The position numbers were made by a program, and so were the translations under genes. This document shows positions 36,620-48,074 of a stretch of DNA of 64,000 nt, in pieces; positions within the stretch are counted from its first letter, which is position 1, and each line of letters opens with the position of its first letter. A model generated the notes under the pieces. That model was not told the DNA's origin, ran no database searches, and saw nothing but the letters and a program-made list of their open reading frames with translations. Source of the stretch: Mercurialis annua (lineage: Eukaryota; Streptophyta; Magnoliopsida; Malpighiales; Euphorbiaceae); NCBI RefSeq assembly GCF_937616625.2, contig NC_065576.1, positions 35,552,628 through 35,616,627 on the forward strand, in the 5' to 3' direction.

Positions 36620-37860
36620 AATATTTACACTTTTTATTTCAATATAAGAAAAGCATAAAAAAAATACTCTGTGTTTTTTTTAATTTATATTTTTACTTTC
36701 AGTTTTAAAATAATTATAATTTTACTCCGTTATCATGCAGGTATCATAATATTATTATCTCGATATCATTAATTTTTCTGTAATTTTTTTTCTCTGTACT
36801 TTAACATACTATTATCATAACCTAATTTTATAAAAAGTTATCGTAACATTATCATGATGTACTTTATCATGATATTATCATACTATTATCATAATTTTAT
36901 CATTTTATTATGGGTTAATTACATATAAAATCACCACCTTTACACGAAATTGCAAAAATAACACGACCTTTAAAACGTGGCAATTCAGGGCACCACCTTT
37001 CATTTCTTTTCAAAAACAACATGAGCACATTTTTAATGACGTTTTTGCTGACGTGGCATGACACGTGGCACTCACATTGGGTGTCCAAGTCAGCAAAATT
37101 TTATATAAAAACGTGTCCATGTTTTTTTTGAAAAAAAATGAAAGGTGATGCCCTGAATTGACAGGTTTTAAAGGCCGTGTTATTTTTGAAAATTCGTGTA
37201 AAGGTTTATATGTAATTAACCCTTTTATTATTATAAATCTTGTTATACTATTATCATAACCTTTTCTATCTATTATCACAACCGTATCATACTATTATCA
37301 CAACTGTATCATACTATTATCATAAATTTTATAATATTATGATACTAACATGATAATATTATGATATTAATATGATAAACATCGTTTTCTATAAAAAAAA
37401 ATCATTTTTCTGCAGTACCAATATGATTATGTCAGTGATACTCATATGATAATCATACGTTATTTTATGCAAGAAATCGTGTTTTTATCATAAAATCGTT
37501 TTTATGCAGATTTTTAGATTTGAAACTGAAAAAAAATTCAAAATTAATTATTTTTAGATTTAAAAGTTAAAATAAATTATAATAATAAAAAAATCGGTAA
37601 AATTAAAATTGAAAAAAATAGCAAAGCGACGACAGAGCGACTGCGAGTGATGGCGTAGCGAAGAATTAACGACGAAAAAAAAGACAACAAAAATGGAGAA
37701 GAAGGAACGAAATGGAGAAAAAGAAGAAAAAATGGAGAAGAGGGAAAGAGAGAAAAATGATAGGCAGTTGGAAAAAAATATGTTTAGAGTAAAAAATAAT
37801 AATAAAAAATATAATTATAATTAAAATCGGTTTTATAGTTAAAAAAGTAAATATTTAAAA
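36620..37860. repeat. Possible old DNA transposon, about 1.2 kb
   Basis: AAATATTTACACTTTTT near 36622 and the complement of AAAAAAGTAAATATTT near 37843 may be degenerate terminal inverted repeats. The interior has many TATTATCATA-type phrases and a purine-rich, CG-containing block at 37620-37770 that resembles the block at 22340-22620. The MITE at 36912-37222 is inserted in it. This is a weak call based on pattern alone. Confidence 0.35.
36912..37222. mobile_element. 311-bp Mutator-type foldback MITE
   Basis: GGGTTAATTACATATAAA at the left is inverted at the right and the arms match for about 100 bp. An exact 9-bp duplication TTTTATTAT flanks it (36903-36911 and 37223-37231). The loop contains GACGTGGCATGACACGTGGC, with two G-box-like ACGTGG cores. 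Confidence 0.9.
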
Positions 37861-38180
37861 AAGATCAAGTATCTTGCTAAATTTTTTTTATTGGGATAGA
37901 TTTTTTTTTTTTAAAATGTAGTATTTATTCTAATTTTTCTAAGTAAATTGAATATGCTTGGTTGGTTAGATTTGAAAATTTTCCGGCCAATTTTTAGTGA
38001 CCGGACTCATCACTCAAGCATTGTATTTTTAATAATTTTTGGTATTTTTGAGGTTTTCTTAAAAACAAAAAAAATATTTAATGTTCTAATATGAAGTGTA
38101 ACTTATAAAAATGATACACATTCCTCATTATTTACGTGCTTAGTAGAGTTAATTAAATGTTGTTACTAATATACTAAATG

Positions 38181-38443
38181 GGATTGGGATTCCCTCAAGT
38201 TCATTTGAATTTGAGGAGGTCATGTTTATAATCTACACCGTTCATTGTAAAATGAACGGTGTAGATTAATTTGATCAAAAGTATATCTTTTTGATCTACA
38301 CCGTTCATTGTAAAATGAACGGTGTAGATTAATTTGATCAAAATTATACCTTTTTGATCTACACCGTTCATTTTATAATGAACGGTTTAGATCGTGAACA
38401 TGACTCCCTTAAGTTTATTGTGAAGTTGAGGGAATCTCAATCC
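38181..38443. mobile_element. 263-bp MITE with internal palindrome array
   Basis: GGATTGGGATTCCCTCAA at the left is inverted at the right, with an exact 9-bp duplication TACTAAATG on both flanks (38172-38180 and 38444-38452). Inside, a palindrome pairing ATCTACACCGTTCATT with AATGAACGGTGTAGAT occurs three times (about 38231, 38295, 38357), the first two about 64 bp apart, the last with small changes. The array could fold into three consecutive hairpins. Confidence 0.9.
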
Positions 38444-38607
38444 TACTAAATGACCAGAAACTGTATTGTTATTTCAAATGTTTATTGGTTTCATAGTAAT
38501 AATAAATTAAATTATTAAATAAAACATAAATAAAATTATATTAATGATGTAATAATTTTCAATTTATAAATTATTTAATCATTTTAAAATAAATTAGATA
38601 TCAACTA

Positions 38608-38851
38608 CTTCCTCCGTCCAGTTTAAGAAGCGATAAATGACTTTTTCACATATATTAAGAAAACATTAACTACTATAGTATTTTTTTATTTTATCCCTAT
38701 TTATGATAGTGTTGTATTTTGTGTATAATAGTCATTAATTATGGAAAGAGAAAAGGGGGTAAAAAAGGAATTGGCACAAAAAACACGATATATCTTTTTA
38801 AGTGAGACAAATAAAAATGGATATGTCCATTTTTAAATGTGACGGAGGGAG
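38608..38851. mobile_element. Stowaway-type MITE
   Basis: CTTCCTCCGTCCAGTTTAAG at the left and TGACGGAGGGAG at the right are the typical Stowaway ends, flanked by TA on both sides. Length is about 244 bp. No coding content. Confidence 0.85.
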
Positions 38852-39253
38852 TATTTTTTTTGGCGATGAGGGAATCTCTGACGGAGCCGACCATTCTTTA
38901 AGAGCGGAGCTCGACCATTTGTGTAAAATCTCGGAAATCAGCATCTCATTGCCCGACCTCTCACTTAATACGGATCTTTTAGCAATTCATTTATAAATAT
39001 TTTAGATAAGTCCCATTTTATGGGATATGGACTGATTGTATTTATGACCAATTGAGCCCACCCGTGACGGTTAAATATCAACTATTGATAATAAATTTTA
39101 AAATAATGACTCTTATATCAGCACATGTTTGAAGCAAAAAATATCAACAAATGTTGATTATATTCATTTCTCAAATTTAAAATTAATTATCCAAACCAAA
39201 CAATTCATATTTCACTTTCAAACAACCGATTCAAACTTTATATTTATATTGTT

Positions 39254-39374
<121 letters not shown>

Positions 39375-39744
39375 TATTAGATCGAGTACAAATATATTTT
39401 TGATTTTATCTCTAAATAAGTACATACATTTATTAAAAAAAAAAGACATCCATTGAATTTGATCCCAAATATTTCACCTCTTTTGTTGAAATTATAATTA
39501 TCTTAATTAAAAAAATGTAAAGTAAATGTAATTATCATACATAACGTGGTCTTCAACATATTTAACATAAATGTTTTTGCACTTGAAAAGAAAAATAATA
39601 TTAGAATATTATTTGAATAAAAAGTATACATATATTGTAAAATTGGTTCCGACCGAGATAATACATAAAGTTTATAATTCTTTAAATTGAAATGTGTTTC
39701 ATTTTCATTATTCAAATCATATTCAATACTCGCAAATATATTGG

Positions 39745-40045
39745 TTCGAGGTCGGGGTGTAAATGAACAGAGCCGAGCTGAGTTTTAGAGTATTCATGTT
39801 CGGCTCGTTTAGCGAACAAAGTGTTCATATACGGTTCATATTCATTCGAGCTTTAAACAGGGGTGTTCATGTTCATTTTATTTAGACTTTATATTGTTCA
39901 TGTTCAACTCGTGTTTAGCCGTGTTCGTTCGTTTATAGCTGCTAAACGAACAAGCTCGAAAACGAGCTCGTGAACTAGCTCACGAACAAATTCGACAAGT
40001 ACCGAACAAGCCGTTCGCGAGCTCGTTCGTTCAACAACTAAAATA
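39745..40045. repeat. GAGCTCG/GTTCGTTC-rich dispersed repeat
   Basis: This stretch is dense in variants of GTTCATGTTCGGCTCG and ACGAGCTCGTGAACTAGC, a kind of plant dispersed repeat I recognise by composition. Several short inverted pairs around GAGCTCG occur at 39950-40030. It abuts the downstream side of the orphan cyclohydrolase exon. Element class is not known. Confidence 0.5.
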
Positions 40046-40251
40046 TATATAGAATTTGCGAGCACAAAACTTAGTTAGTTTTCTATATCAAAACTACGTA
40101 GTTTTGATATATTGGCTAAATATATGTAATTTTAAAATTATATAAAATATATATAAATTAATTTAAATATTAGGCAGTTTACGAACACCTAATTAAATTT
40201 TTAAACGATCTTCTTTACGAACTTTTATTAGAATTGTATAAGATAGAATAC

Positions 40252-40456
40252 CTTTGGTGGCATAGAGAAGTGCCTTGGCAACACGAAGAGGAGTGTTTAA
40301 AAGACCTTCCCTGTTGATGTCCTCATTCAGACCTTGCAATAAAACTCTAACACCATTCTCAATGCCCAGATGATCGTCACCGTTCACCACTTTCACTTCA
40401 TGCTCCAAATGCATCTCATCCATACACCCATTCATCATCTCCATATTCAAACTCAA
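40252..40456 (-). pseudogene. Orphan first exon related to GTP cyclohydrolase I
   Basis: Read from 40456 to 40252 this encodes 68 codons plus one base. It ends in NREGLLNTPLRVAKALLY followed by ATKG, matching the end of exon 1 of the intact gene (REGLKKTPLRVAKALLYGTKG). The donor (CCAAAG|GTATTC) is at the same codon position and the same phase as the intact gene. There is no stop or frameshift in it. No second exon follows within 7 kb on the minus strand before the intact gene, so by itself it is a gene remnant. The start of the frame has diverged (MSLNMEMMNGCMDEMHLEHE). It could also act as an alternative first exon; see findings. Confidence 0.75.
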
Positions 40457-40579
40457 AACACAGCCAAACAGACGAAGATGAATATTTCACTGATACAGAC
40501 ACTTTTTATTGCCTTTCTTCGTCTAAATGATATGCCAATTCCTAGATTTATATAGACATGGATATATGTTTATTTAGTT

Positions 40580-40928
40580 GGCCAAATGTATACGTTGGAC
40601 TTTTATGTTTGGTTCGGTTTTAAAATTGGACTCTAATGAACTTTTTTTTTCCGATGGAGTTACTTAACTTTATAAAAACATTTCACATCGGACCTCCCAA
40701 ACCTAAAATGCCACATGTCCGTTAGTGATCGGCCAATGTGAACTGTGGAACCTAATACATCAGTGATAAATTGTCCAGTTACTAACGGACATGTGACATT
40801 TTAGGTTAAAAGGGTCGGATGTGAAATATTTTTATAACGTTAAGTACTTCCATCGAAGAAAAAAAAGTTCATTAATATCTAAACTCAAAGCCGAACCAAA
40901 TGTAAGGGTTCAATAAGTACATTTAGCC
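40580..40928. mobile_element. 349-bp foldback MITE
   Basis: GGCCAAATGTATACGTTGGA at the left is an imperfect inverted match to the right end (TACATTTAGCC), and the arms extend about 100 bp with mismatches, including GTTTGGTTCGG against CCGAACCAAAT. The flanks TATTTAGTT and AATTTAATT agree at 7 of 9 positions, a possible aged 9-bp duplication. It lies between the two cyclohydrolase remnants. Confidence 0.75.
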
Positions 40929-41334
40929 AATTTAATTGGTGGTTAATTAATGCTTATGTATAGTTTAATTTAAAATTATAAATGATCTTATATTTTATGA
41001 TTATGTTAGATCTCAATCTTTTAAAAAATTACCCCATGATTGAAATGCCAAACTATTAAACTAGAATTATTAGATGGACTGCTTCAACTCAATTTGAAAT
41101 CTCTGAGATTGAACGAGAGAAACAAAGCATTTTATTGAAACTTATAAGATTACAAGGGTTGGAGGAACTCTTATTAAGCATGCATTTTGGAATATGGCAC
41201 ATTGGCACTTGTATTGTATAACACATGGATATAACCTAAACATGCAGCACATGCAACATGATGCTTGGAAACTATGCATACAAGACATTGACACAAGATG
41301 ACATTTGTACAATAAATTGACATGCAAAGCTAGA

Positions 41335-41518
41335 CAAAATTCATTAGCTAAGCGCTGTGGATCCTGGAGAGCTTGCTTAACCTGAAATGTAAGCAAGCAA
41401 GACTGGCAATATGAGAAGAGGTCGAGATCTCGAACAAGTAGGAACCCTCCAGCATGACCTGCTGCATCATTTAAAACCAGCTTCAGGGAATAATGCACTG
41501 TTAGCAATATCTTCTGTG
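41335..41518 (-). pseudogene. Partial second exon of GTP cyclohydrolase I, broken
   Basis: Read on the minus strand, this matches the start of exon 2 of the intact gene: the ALFPEAG region, then LNDAAGHAGG, LVRDLDLFSYCQSCLLTFQV, and then LQDPQRLANEFCLAL. A frame change lies at GLNDA, and a segment of about 28 codons between LLTFQVK and LQDPQRL (the part with CHVGYVPSGQ in the intact gene) is missing. The rest of the N-terminal domain and all of the C-terminal domain are gone. Sequence on its 5' side continues as diverged intron (41519-41575, then 49951-50200). Confidence 0.85.
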
Positions 41519-41584
41519 TTATAGGCTCATGTGCAAAGTTTGGTAATTGTGGACAAATAAAGTGGCCCTTCAGAGGATATATCG

Positions 41585-41751
41585 ATTTTATTTTTAGCCC
41601 GCATGGGTTCTCAGCAATCTGAGCGTCAAAAGTTGCAAGTTTGAACCTCAGCTACACTCTTTCTTAATATGGAGCGGTTGGGGTTGGGTTGCTGGTCATT
41701 GTAACACGGAATTATCAGATATACCGGCTTGCGTGCGGTCCACATCTTAGA
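41585..41751. repeat. Possible SINE remnant, unproven
   Basis: The stretch GCAAGTTTGAACCTCAGC near 41634 resembles a Pol III B box, and an upstream TAGCCCGCATGGGTTC is loosely A-box-like, as in tRNA-derived SINEs. It lies in the intron of the cyclohydrolase remnant and has no counterpart in the intron of the intact gene. No 3' tail or target duplication was found. Confidence 0.3.
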
Positions 41752-43621
41752 TGTTGGGTCCGGCAATAGCTCAAGAGGGGGGGTGAATTGAGACTTTAAA
41801 AACTTTTCTGAAATAATACTATATTGAAATACTTATTAAGCTGGTTGATTACAAACCTTTCAAAAGCTAATCAAATATAAGCTAACTAAAGTCTTTTAGA
41901 AAACTGTTTTGATAAACACTTTAGTAAGTTAAAAGTCCAAGCTAATATAAATTGTAAAGCATTTCAGAGTAATGGTATAAAACATTTAAAGTCTTTCAGA
42001 AAATCCTTTTGTAAAACAGTAAGCTAGAAAAACAGCAAGCTAATGAAACAGTAAGCTAATATAGCAGTATTGAAAGCATAAAGAAAGAACACCAGATTTA
42101 TAGTGGTTCGGCAACCCTGCCTACATCCACTCCTTAAGGACCTCATCCTTAAGTATTTAACTTGCACTCCAATCTCTATTACGGGCTAGAGATAAGCCTT
42201 GAAAGGATACAGCCCTAGTTCTACCCAGAACCTAATCTGCTTCCCTTCCTACTGGTTTTGATTAGTTCCAGCAAACTAATAGGTTCACAGCCTTAGCTTT
42301 ACCCAAAACCAATCTGCTCCCCAACCACTGGTTTTCATTAGCTCCAGCAACTACCAGGTCACAGCTTCAGCTTCACCCAAAACTAATCTGCTCCCTGAAC
42401 CACTGGTTTTCATTAGCTCCAGCAACTAACAAGTGACAGCCTAATTCTACCCAGAACTAGTCTGCTACCCACAAGCTATTCTCACAAGTTGCTTGAAACC
42501 TTCTCACAAATACATATAAAATGTTGGTGTTTACTCTCTCATTTAATACATGATAAACCCCTAAAGATAGAGAGAGAAACCGAAAATGAAGCTCCTTTTG
42601 GTGGTGCTTTGATGCTCTCACATTCCACACCCCAATACAATAAGTGAAGTCTTCCTTTTATAGAGAGGGTAGAATATTCTGGAATTAGGGCTGAGTCATC
42701 CTCCTATTTTCTTCAATTCTTATCCTCAAGGCAAGGTGTACAAGGTGACAAAAGGAGGAGCCTATTCTAGGCTGACTTGGCCAATCAGGTTGTGCTCACT
42801 TTTGTTTGCTAGTGCTGGCAACCTGATTTGTGTAGTACAAGGTACACTGCCAGCCTGTTCTTGTCTGCTGAGCTGGAGATCCTCATGCTAATTCCGAAAA
42901 TGCCCTCTAGGCAGTATGCTTGATCTTCAAGATAGAATATTCTAGACTCTTCTAGAATGTGGGCCTTGCAAGCACTCAGATAAACATGAGCCTTCAATAT
43001 TTTCTTTGTCCATAACCATATGTGTGCAAGATGACAAATCACTAGCCTGCTGACGAGCTAATAGAGCCGTTGAGCTATTTCTGTCTTATTCTGGCAGAGG
43101 CTGATTTGTCTGTACGAATGGCAGACTGACGTGTCAGGTTGTCTGGTCTGGTGTCAGAGACCGTTGAGCTAATTTTGTCTTCTTCTTGCAAAGGCTGGTC
43201 TGTCCGTACGATTGCCAGACTGATATGTCAGTTGTCTGGTCTAGTGTCAGAGACCGTTGAGCTAATTTTATCTTCTTCTGGCAGAGGCTGATTTGTGCGT
43301 ACAATTGGTAGGCTGTTGGATTAGGTTGAGAGACCGTTAAGCTAATCCTTTAGCTTACTGATGAATTATGTTTTCCCCCTTTAAGGTCTTTGCTTCTCCT
43401 TTCTTGCATATGGATGATATGTCATTGTGCTCTCCATAGATGGCCATTTGATTTATCGAAATGCCCTTCTAGGTTTGGCTTAGCCTCCAAGCTAGTAGCT
43501 TTATGAAACTTGTAGAACCTTCATTACCTAATGTATCCTTCACAAACACTTGATAGAAACATGAGTGAATATTTTGTTATCATCAAAACATGGGCCTTGG
43601 AGCTAGGGCCTTTAGCCAACA
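41752..43621 (-). repeat. Left LTR (3' LTR on the minus strand), 1.87 kb
   Basis: It begins TGTTGGGTCCGG and ends TTAGCCAACA. Compared with the right LTR I see one difference, a run of 7 versus 8 G near position 25; a full alignment may reveal more. A minus-strand 77-codon frame (42809-43042) appears unchanged in both LTRs but is not a known protein. Confidence 0.93.
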
Positions 43622-43641
43622 ATCTCCCCCTTTTTGATGAT
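43622..43641 (-). promoter_or_regulatory. Polypurine tract of the copia element
   Basis: On the minus strand the sequence next to the LTR is AAAAAGGGGGAGATT, the usual primer for plus-strand DNA synthesis in LTR retrotransposons. Its position fixes the element's direction. Confidence 0.8.
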
Positions 43642-43784
43642 GACAAAACCTTGACAAAATACATAGGTAAAAGGATATATTATAAAAGTGGAAGTTTCAT
43701 GAGCGGAATATGCAAGCTGACATGATAAGCTAATTATGATAAGCTGAATGTTTAAGCTATATTGTTCAATAAGTGCAATGCATA

Positions 43785-43860
43785 TGCTAGTGCAATTAGC
43801 TTATCAAGCTCCCCCTGAATACATGCAATTAGCTTATCAAGCTCCCCCTGAATATTGGTA
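43785..43860. repeat. Short tandem repeat in the copia interior
   Basis: The phrase GCAATTAGCTTATCAAGCTC plus CCCCTGAATA is present twice, about 33 bp apart (about 43793 and 43826). It is part of the general enrichment of TTAGCTT words in this element. Confidence 0.7.
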
Positions 43861-44858
43861 ATAATACACTCAAAACTTCTCCCCCTTTTTGTCATCATCG
43901 AAAAAGGTAAGTAGGCTAGCGGAAAATAGATTAAGGAAAATGATAAGGCTTACACTAGCAGAAACTAGAGAGAGTATGAAATTGATGGATGAAATAAAGC
44001 ACACATTAGGCCATTGCAAAAATACCAATAAAAGTCAACGAGAGAGAAATAATTTTAAGAGCTAATGCAATAGGCTGAAGCACAAGACTAAAAGGATAAG
44101 AACACAATAAATACACAGAAAAAATGAGCAATTCTGACATATTGAATTCGCAAGCTAGACATATAGGCTGGCATGATAAGCAAATGAGATATGCACATGA
44201 ACATAAGCTAAAATGTGTATCATAAAGAGTAGACCATGTCATACCTCGTCATCATTACCTCTTTATCTAGCTTGTTGATTGTGCTCGCTGATGTGTAACT
44301 TTGTTTAGCTTTGGACATTTGAAACTTCTTCAGCAGCTCTCTACTGTATTTAGCTTGACCTTTAAACCACGGGGTTGATCTTCAAAACATTCTTCATCCT
44401 TACTATAGCCTTTAGCCACTGGTAGAGTCTTGAATATAAACATATTATTGAGATCATGTACTGTTTGGTTCTCACTAGACCTCTCATTTCTCTATTTCAA
44501 TGTCAAAGAGTTTAGCTTGAATTGTTCTTCCCTGAAGCTGATTGATTTTGAGCTAACACAAAGATTAGCTTTGTCAAAGACTTAGCTTGATACCCTATTA
44601 GCTTCCCATCTTCTAGCTTTAACAAACCTGCAATCTCTTATTTGCAGAACTGATCCTCTGGTAATGGCTTGGTTAATATATCAGCTAATTAATTTTCAGT
44701 GTAGGCACAAATATTAGCTTGATATCACTAGCTTGAACATGACTGCGAATAAAGTGATGTCTAATCTCGATGTGCTTTGTTCTTGAGTGTAGCTCAGGAT
44801 TCTTTGACAAATTGATAACACTTGTGTTGTCACATAGAATAGGACTGAGCTTCAGCTT

Positions 44859-45074
44859 CTATATTAGCTCATAGTCTTCAAGCTGTTGCTTTATCCATAT
44901 AATTTGTGCAACACAGCTTCCAGCAGCTATGTATTCAGTTTCAGCAGTGGATAAGCTAACAGAGGTTTGCTTTTTGCTTTGCCATGAGACTAATTCACTC
45001 CCTAAGAATTGATAGCCTTCTGAAGTACTTTTTCTATCAGCGTAATTCGAGTCTGATTTGGTGGTTGTGCTCAT
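44859..45074 (-). pseudogene. Copia RNase H fragment
   Basis: A 71-codon minus-strand frame contains SDSNYADRKSTSEGYQFLG, LVSWQSKKQTSVSLSTAETE and YIAAGSC, the conserved end of copia polyprotein RNase H. It ends properly near LEDYELI. Upstream frames are broken, so no full polyprotein exists. This is the best-preserved coding piece of the element. Confidence 0.85.
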
Positions 45075-46559
45075 TGATGAACTGCTTCTTTAGCTTCTGT
45101 CAACTGAAATTTTTGAGTAGCTCTCCGGTAGGCTAATCTGGTAGCTTTGAACACAATGCTATCCACGCAACCTTTGACATCCATTTGAAGTTCTTGTGAT
45201 ATGTCAAGACACATAGCATCTAGATTGCTTCTAGCGTGACGGTTGAAACAAATGTTTCACCAAGTCTACTTCTCCAGCTTGATTATAACTTTTTAGCTCC
45301 TTCATCATTTTCCTTAGCTTACTCCATGTGACTAGCTTGTCTGAAGTGGTATTGGCTAGTTTCTCTTTAGAGTGATGCCTATGGTATCTCTGATTATTAG
45401 ATAGCTCATTGTTGATCTGATCACCTTGATTAGCTTAAAGATCATTGACAGTAGTTTGATCTTCTCAGTTTAGAAGCTGGACATTTTAATCATTTTCAAG
45501 CTAAGTCTGTTAGCTCAGTGGACACAGGTTTATCTTGCACAGATTCATCAGCTTGAAGAGTTTTAGCTTGATCATTTCCTGTTACTTAATCATCAACAAA
45601 ATCTCTACTGGGCAGAGAGGGATTAGTTTCACTAAAAACAATATGAGTAGATTCTTCAACAACACGGGAGACTTTGTTGAAGACTCTATTAGCTTTGCTA
45701 TGATTTGAGTAGCTTAAAAAAAATACCTTCAGTGTTTCTAGCATCAAATTTAGCAAGCTGATTCTTATTGTTATGTGAATAAAGCATTATAATCCAAAGA
45801 CTTCAAAATAATTTAAGTCATGAGTTTTACCTTTCCAGAGCTGATATGGAACAAATGTTACCAAAGCTTTATTCTAGATGTAGCAGGTTGTGCTAACAGC
45901 TCCAACGAGCTGATAGATTCATAGTTTACTGATTAGCTTCAGACTTGACCTTACATCCAGGTTGTAAAATAGGCTCAGTCTGAGTAGTCAGCTTTGTCTT
46001 GTTTATTTTCACGATGAAATTGTTTAGCTAGATCGGTGAACTCAGTTCTCAGCTTGGTCAGGTATTGGTCGAGTGTGACTTGACAATGTTTCTCAAATGC
46101 TTCGAACTAATGTATTAGGCTCTCACAATCCAGCCTAGATTTGACAGTGTTAGGTTCAACTGCTTTTGGTTGAGCTGAGGAGATAGGCTCAGTAACAATA
46201 CTCTTATCTTCATCAGCTTTAGTATTGATTTCAGGCTCAGAAATGCTATCTTTTCTAGAGGTTTCTTCGACAAGACTTTCCTGGATTCTTTTCATCAAAC
46301 TAAATCTTCATCATAGCATTGATGATTTTATCCATCTCCGAATCATATTGAGCAGCTGTATTGGCTTGACCTTTCTTATGGAGATCCCTCTTTTTAAGGC
46401 CATAGCTATCTTCTTAGCAAGCTATTTTCTCTCAAACAACATAGGCTCGGATGAACAGATTTTTAGTCCACTGGTTAAGGATGCATCTTCTATAGGGAGG
46501 TTAGTCACAATAGAAGGGCGAATCATATTAGCTTGACTGTTGTCTCCAAAGCCGACTGT

Positions 46560-47817
46560 TTCTTTTCAAATAGCTTGAGCTGAGTAAATTTGTATTTGCC
46601 ACCCGTCACGCGCCTATTGCAAGTGTCGTCCATGAATCAATTAATATGCACCTTCTTGATCCTCGGGCCAAACCTACAAGAGTTAGTGAGCTTTTGGTAC
46701 CCAAGCTATATTGGGTCCTGGTGAGTTAGCATAAAGGGTCAAGCTAATTCTTTTAGGAACCCTAATGCAATTAGCTTCAACTACTCTTTTCTCAAAAGCG
46801 CAAAGCTTAGCTATGTGACCACTGTGATGACAATTAAAGAAAGCATAATGTGTGAAGCTAGGTGATGATTTCAAGAAGTAATGCACGAGCTGAATATAAA
46901 GGCTTTTTAAAAATGATTTCCAAAAAGTTCTCTTCCATATTAGCTTAATCCATTTTGCTTTAATAGAAAATCATTTTAATTTCAATTGTAGTTTCAAGTT
47001 CATTTTCAAAAAAAAAAAAAATGATTTCAGAAAGAGCATCATTCAACTTTTCATTCAAATCAAAAAGAAGTTTCATTAAGCTGTTCTTAATTAGCTTGAG
47101 AATCATCAGACAGATTAGCTTCAGTATTATCAAACTGAGCAACCAGTTTATCTGATTCTAAAGCCTTCATCTTTTAGAAATCTTTTTGAATTGTCCGAAT
47201 AAGGCATTATATGTATCTTGCAGCTTATTAGAAGAAAGAGGTTTAGACCGGTTTACCTCACTGTTAGCTTCTCCAGAAGAATCGGTTTCTAAATCTTTAT
47301 CAGCTTGCAAGTTATTAGCTTCACCCTTTTTATTGCTATCAATAAAGTTATTCTTTGGAATAGGCGCATCATCTAAGCTTTCTTCATCAACATGGCAAGC
47401 TATTTCAGTTCCAGAGCTAATTATCTTATCATCGACCAAGCTGATCTATCAGACTGAGTTATTTAGTCTTCTCATTGTAACCAGCCAATTTCTTTTCATT
47501 GTTCTCAAAGACTCTTCTGTTCATTCACTATGTCAAAGATCGAAAAGCTTAGCTCTGGAGTAGTTTCATCAGGCCGTATCTGCCATAGCTCGTAGTCTCT
47601 CCTTAGCTTACTAATTTTTAACTCTTTAACCTGATCAGCTCAAGGTGACTTGAAACTTGTCCCATGTTTCTTTAGTAGTGGTGCATCCGCATACTTTGTT
47701 ATACTCATTCGCATCTAAGGAACAAAGGATCATGTTAATAGCTTTGACATTGGGTTGAGCTATTTCTCCAATCAGCTTCACAATAATCTTCTTCGATTTT
47801 AGTTCTTTAGTCTCCAT
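46560..47817 (-). pseudogene. Copia gag and protease-region remnants
   Basis: Read on minus from 47817, a short frame contains AINMILCSLDANEYNKV and TTTKETWDKFQVT, the copia gag region (UBN2/DUF4219 type). A zinc-knuckle-like piece (FFNCHHSGHIAKLC, about 46800-46850) has Phe where the first Cys is expected. Near 46590-46640 a DDTCNRRVTGG phrase resembles a decayed protease/pre-integrase junction. Frames between these are closed by stops. Confidence 0.7.
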
Positions 47818-48054
47818 TAGCTTCTCGGATGGTAAGTTGTGCTATTCCATTTGGAATGATCTTCCAGCTCCCTACGTCCATAGCTTGAATAGCATTTTTC
47901 ACCCTACTTTTTCAATAATCAGAGTTAGCTCCATTAATAAAATAGGATAATATATAGAGCTATATTCTGGTAGGCCAGTAGTACTAAAAGTAATACTTGA
48001 GCTAAATGCCATCGGATCACTTCAGCAAGCTAACACATTAGCAGTAAGCAAGCA

Positions 48055-48072
48055 GAGCCTGCTCCGATACCA
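48055..48072 (-). promoter_or_regulatory. Primer-binding site of the copia element
   Basis: On the minus strand TGGTATCGGAGCAGG lies 2-3 bases inside the right LTR. It differs at one position from the common plant site complementary to initiator tRNA-Met (TGGTATCAGAGC). Confidence 0.85.
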
Positions 48073-48074
48073 AT

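Noticed and set aside
42809..43042. 77-codon frame identical in both copia LTRs
   Set aside because: Identity is explained by LTR identity; no known LTR-encoded protein matches.
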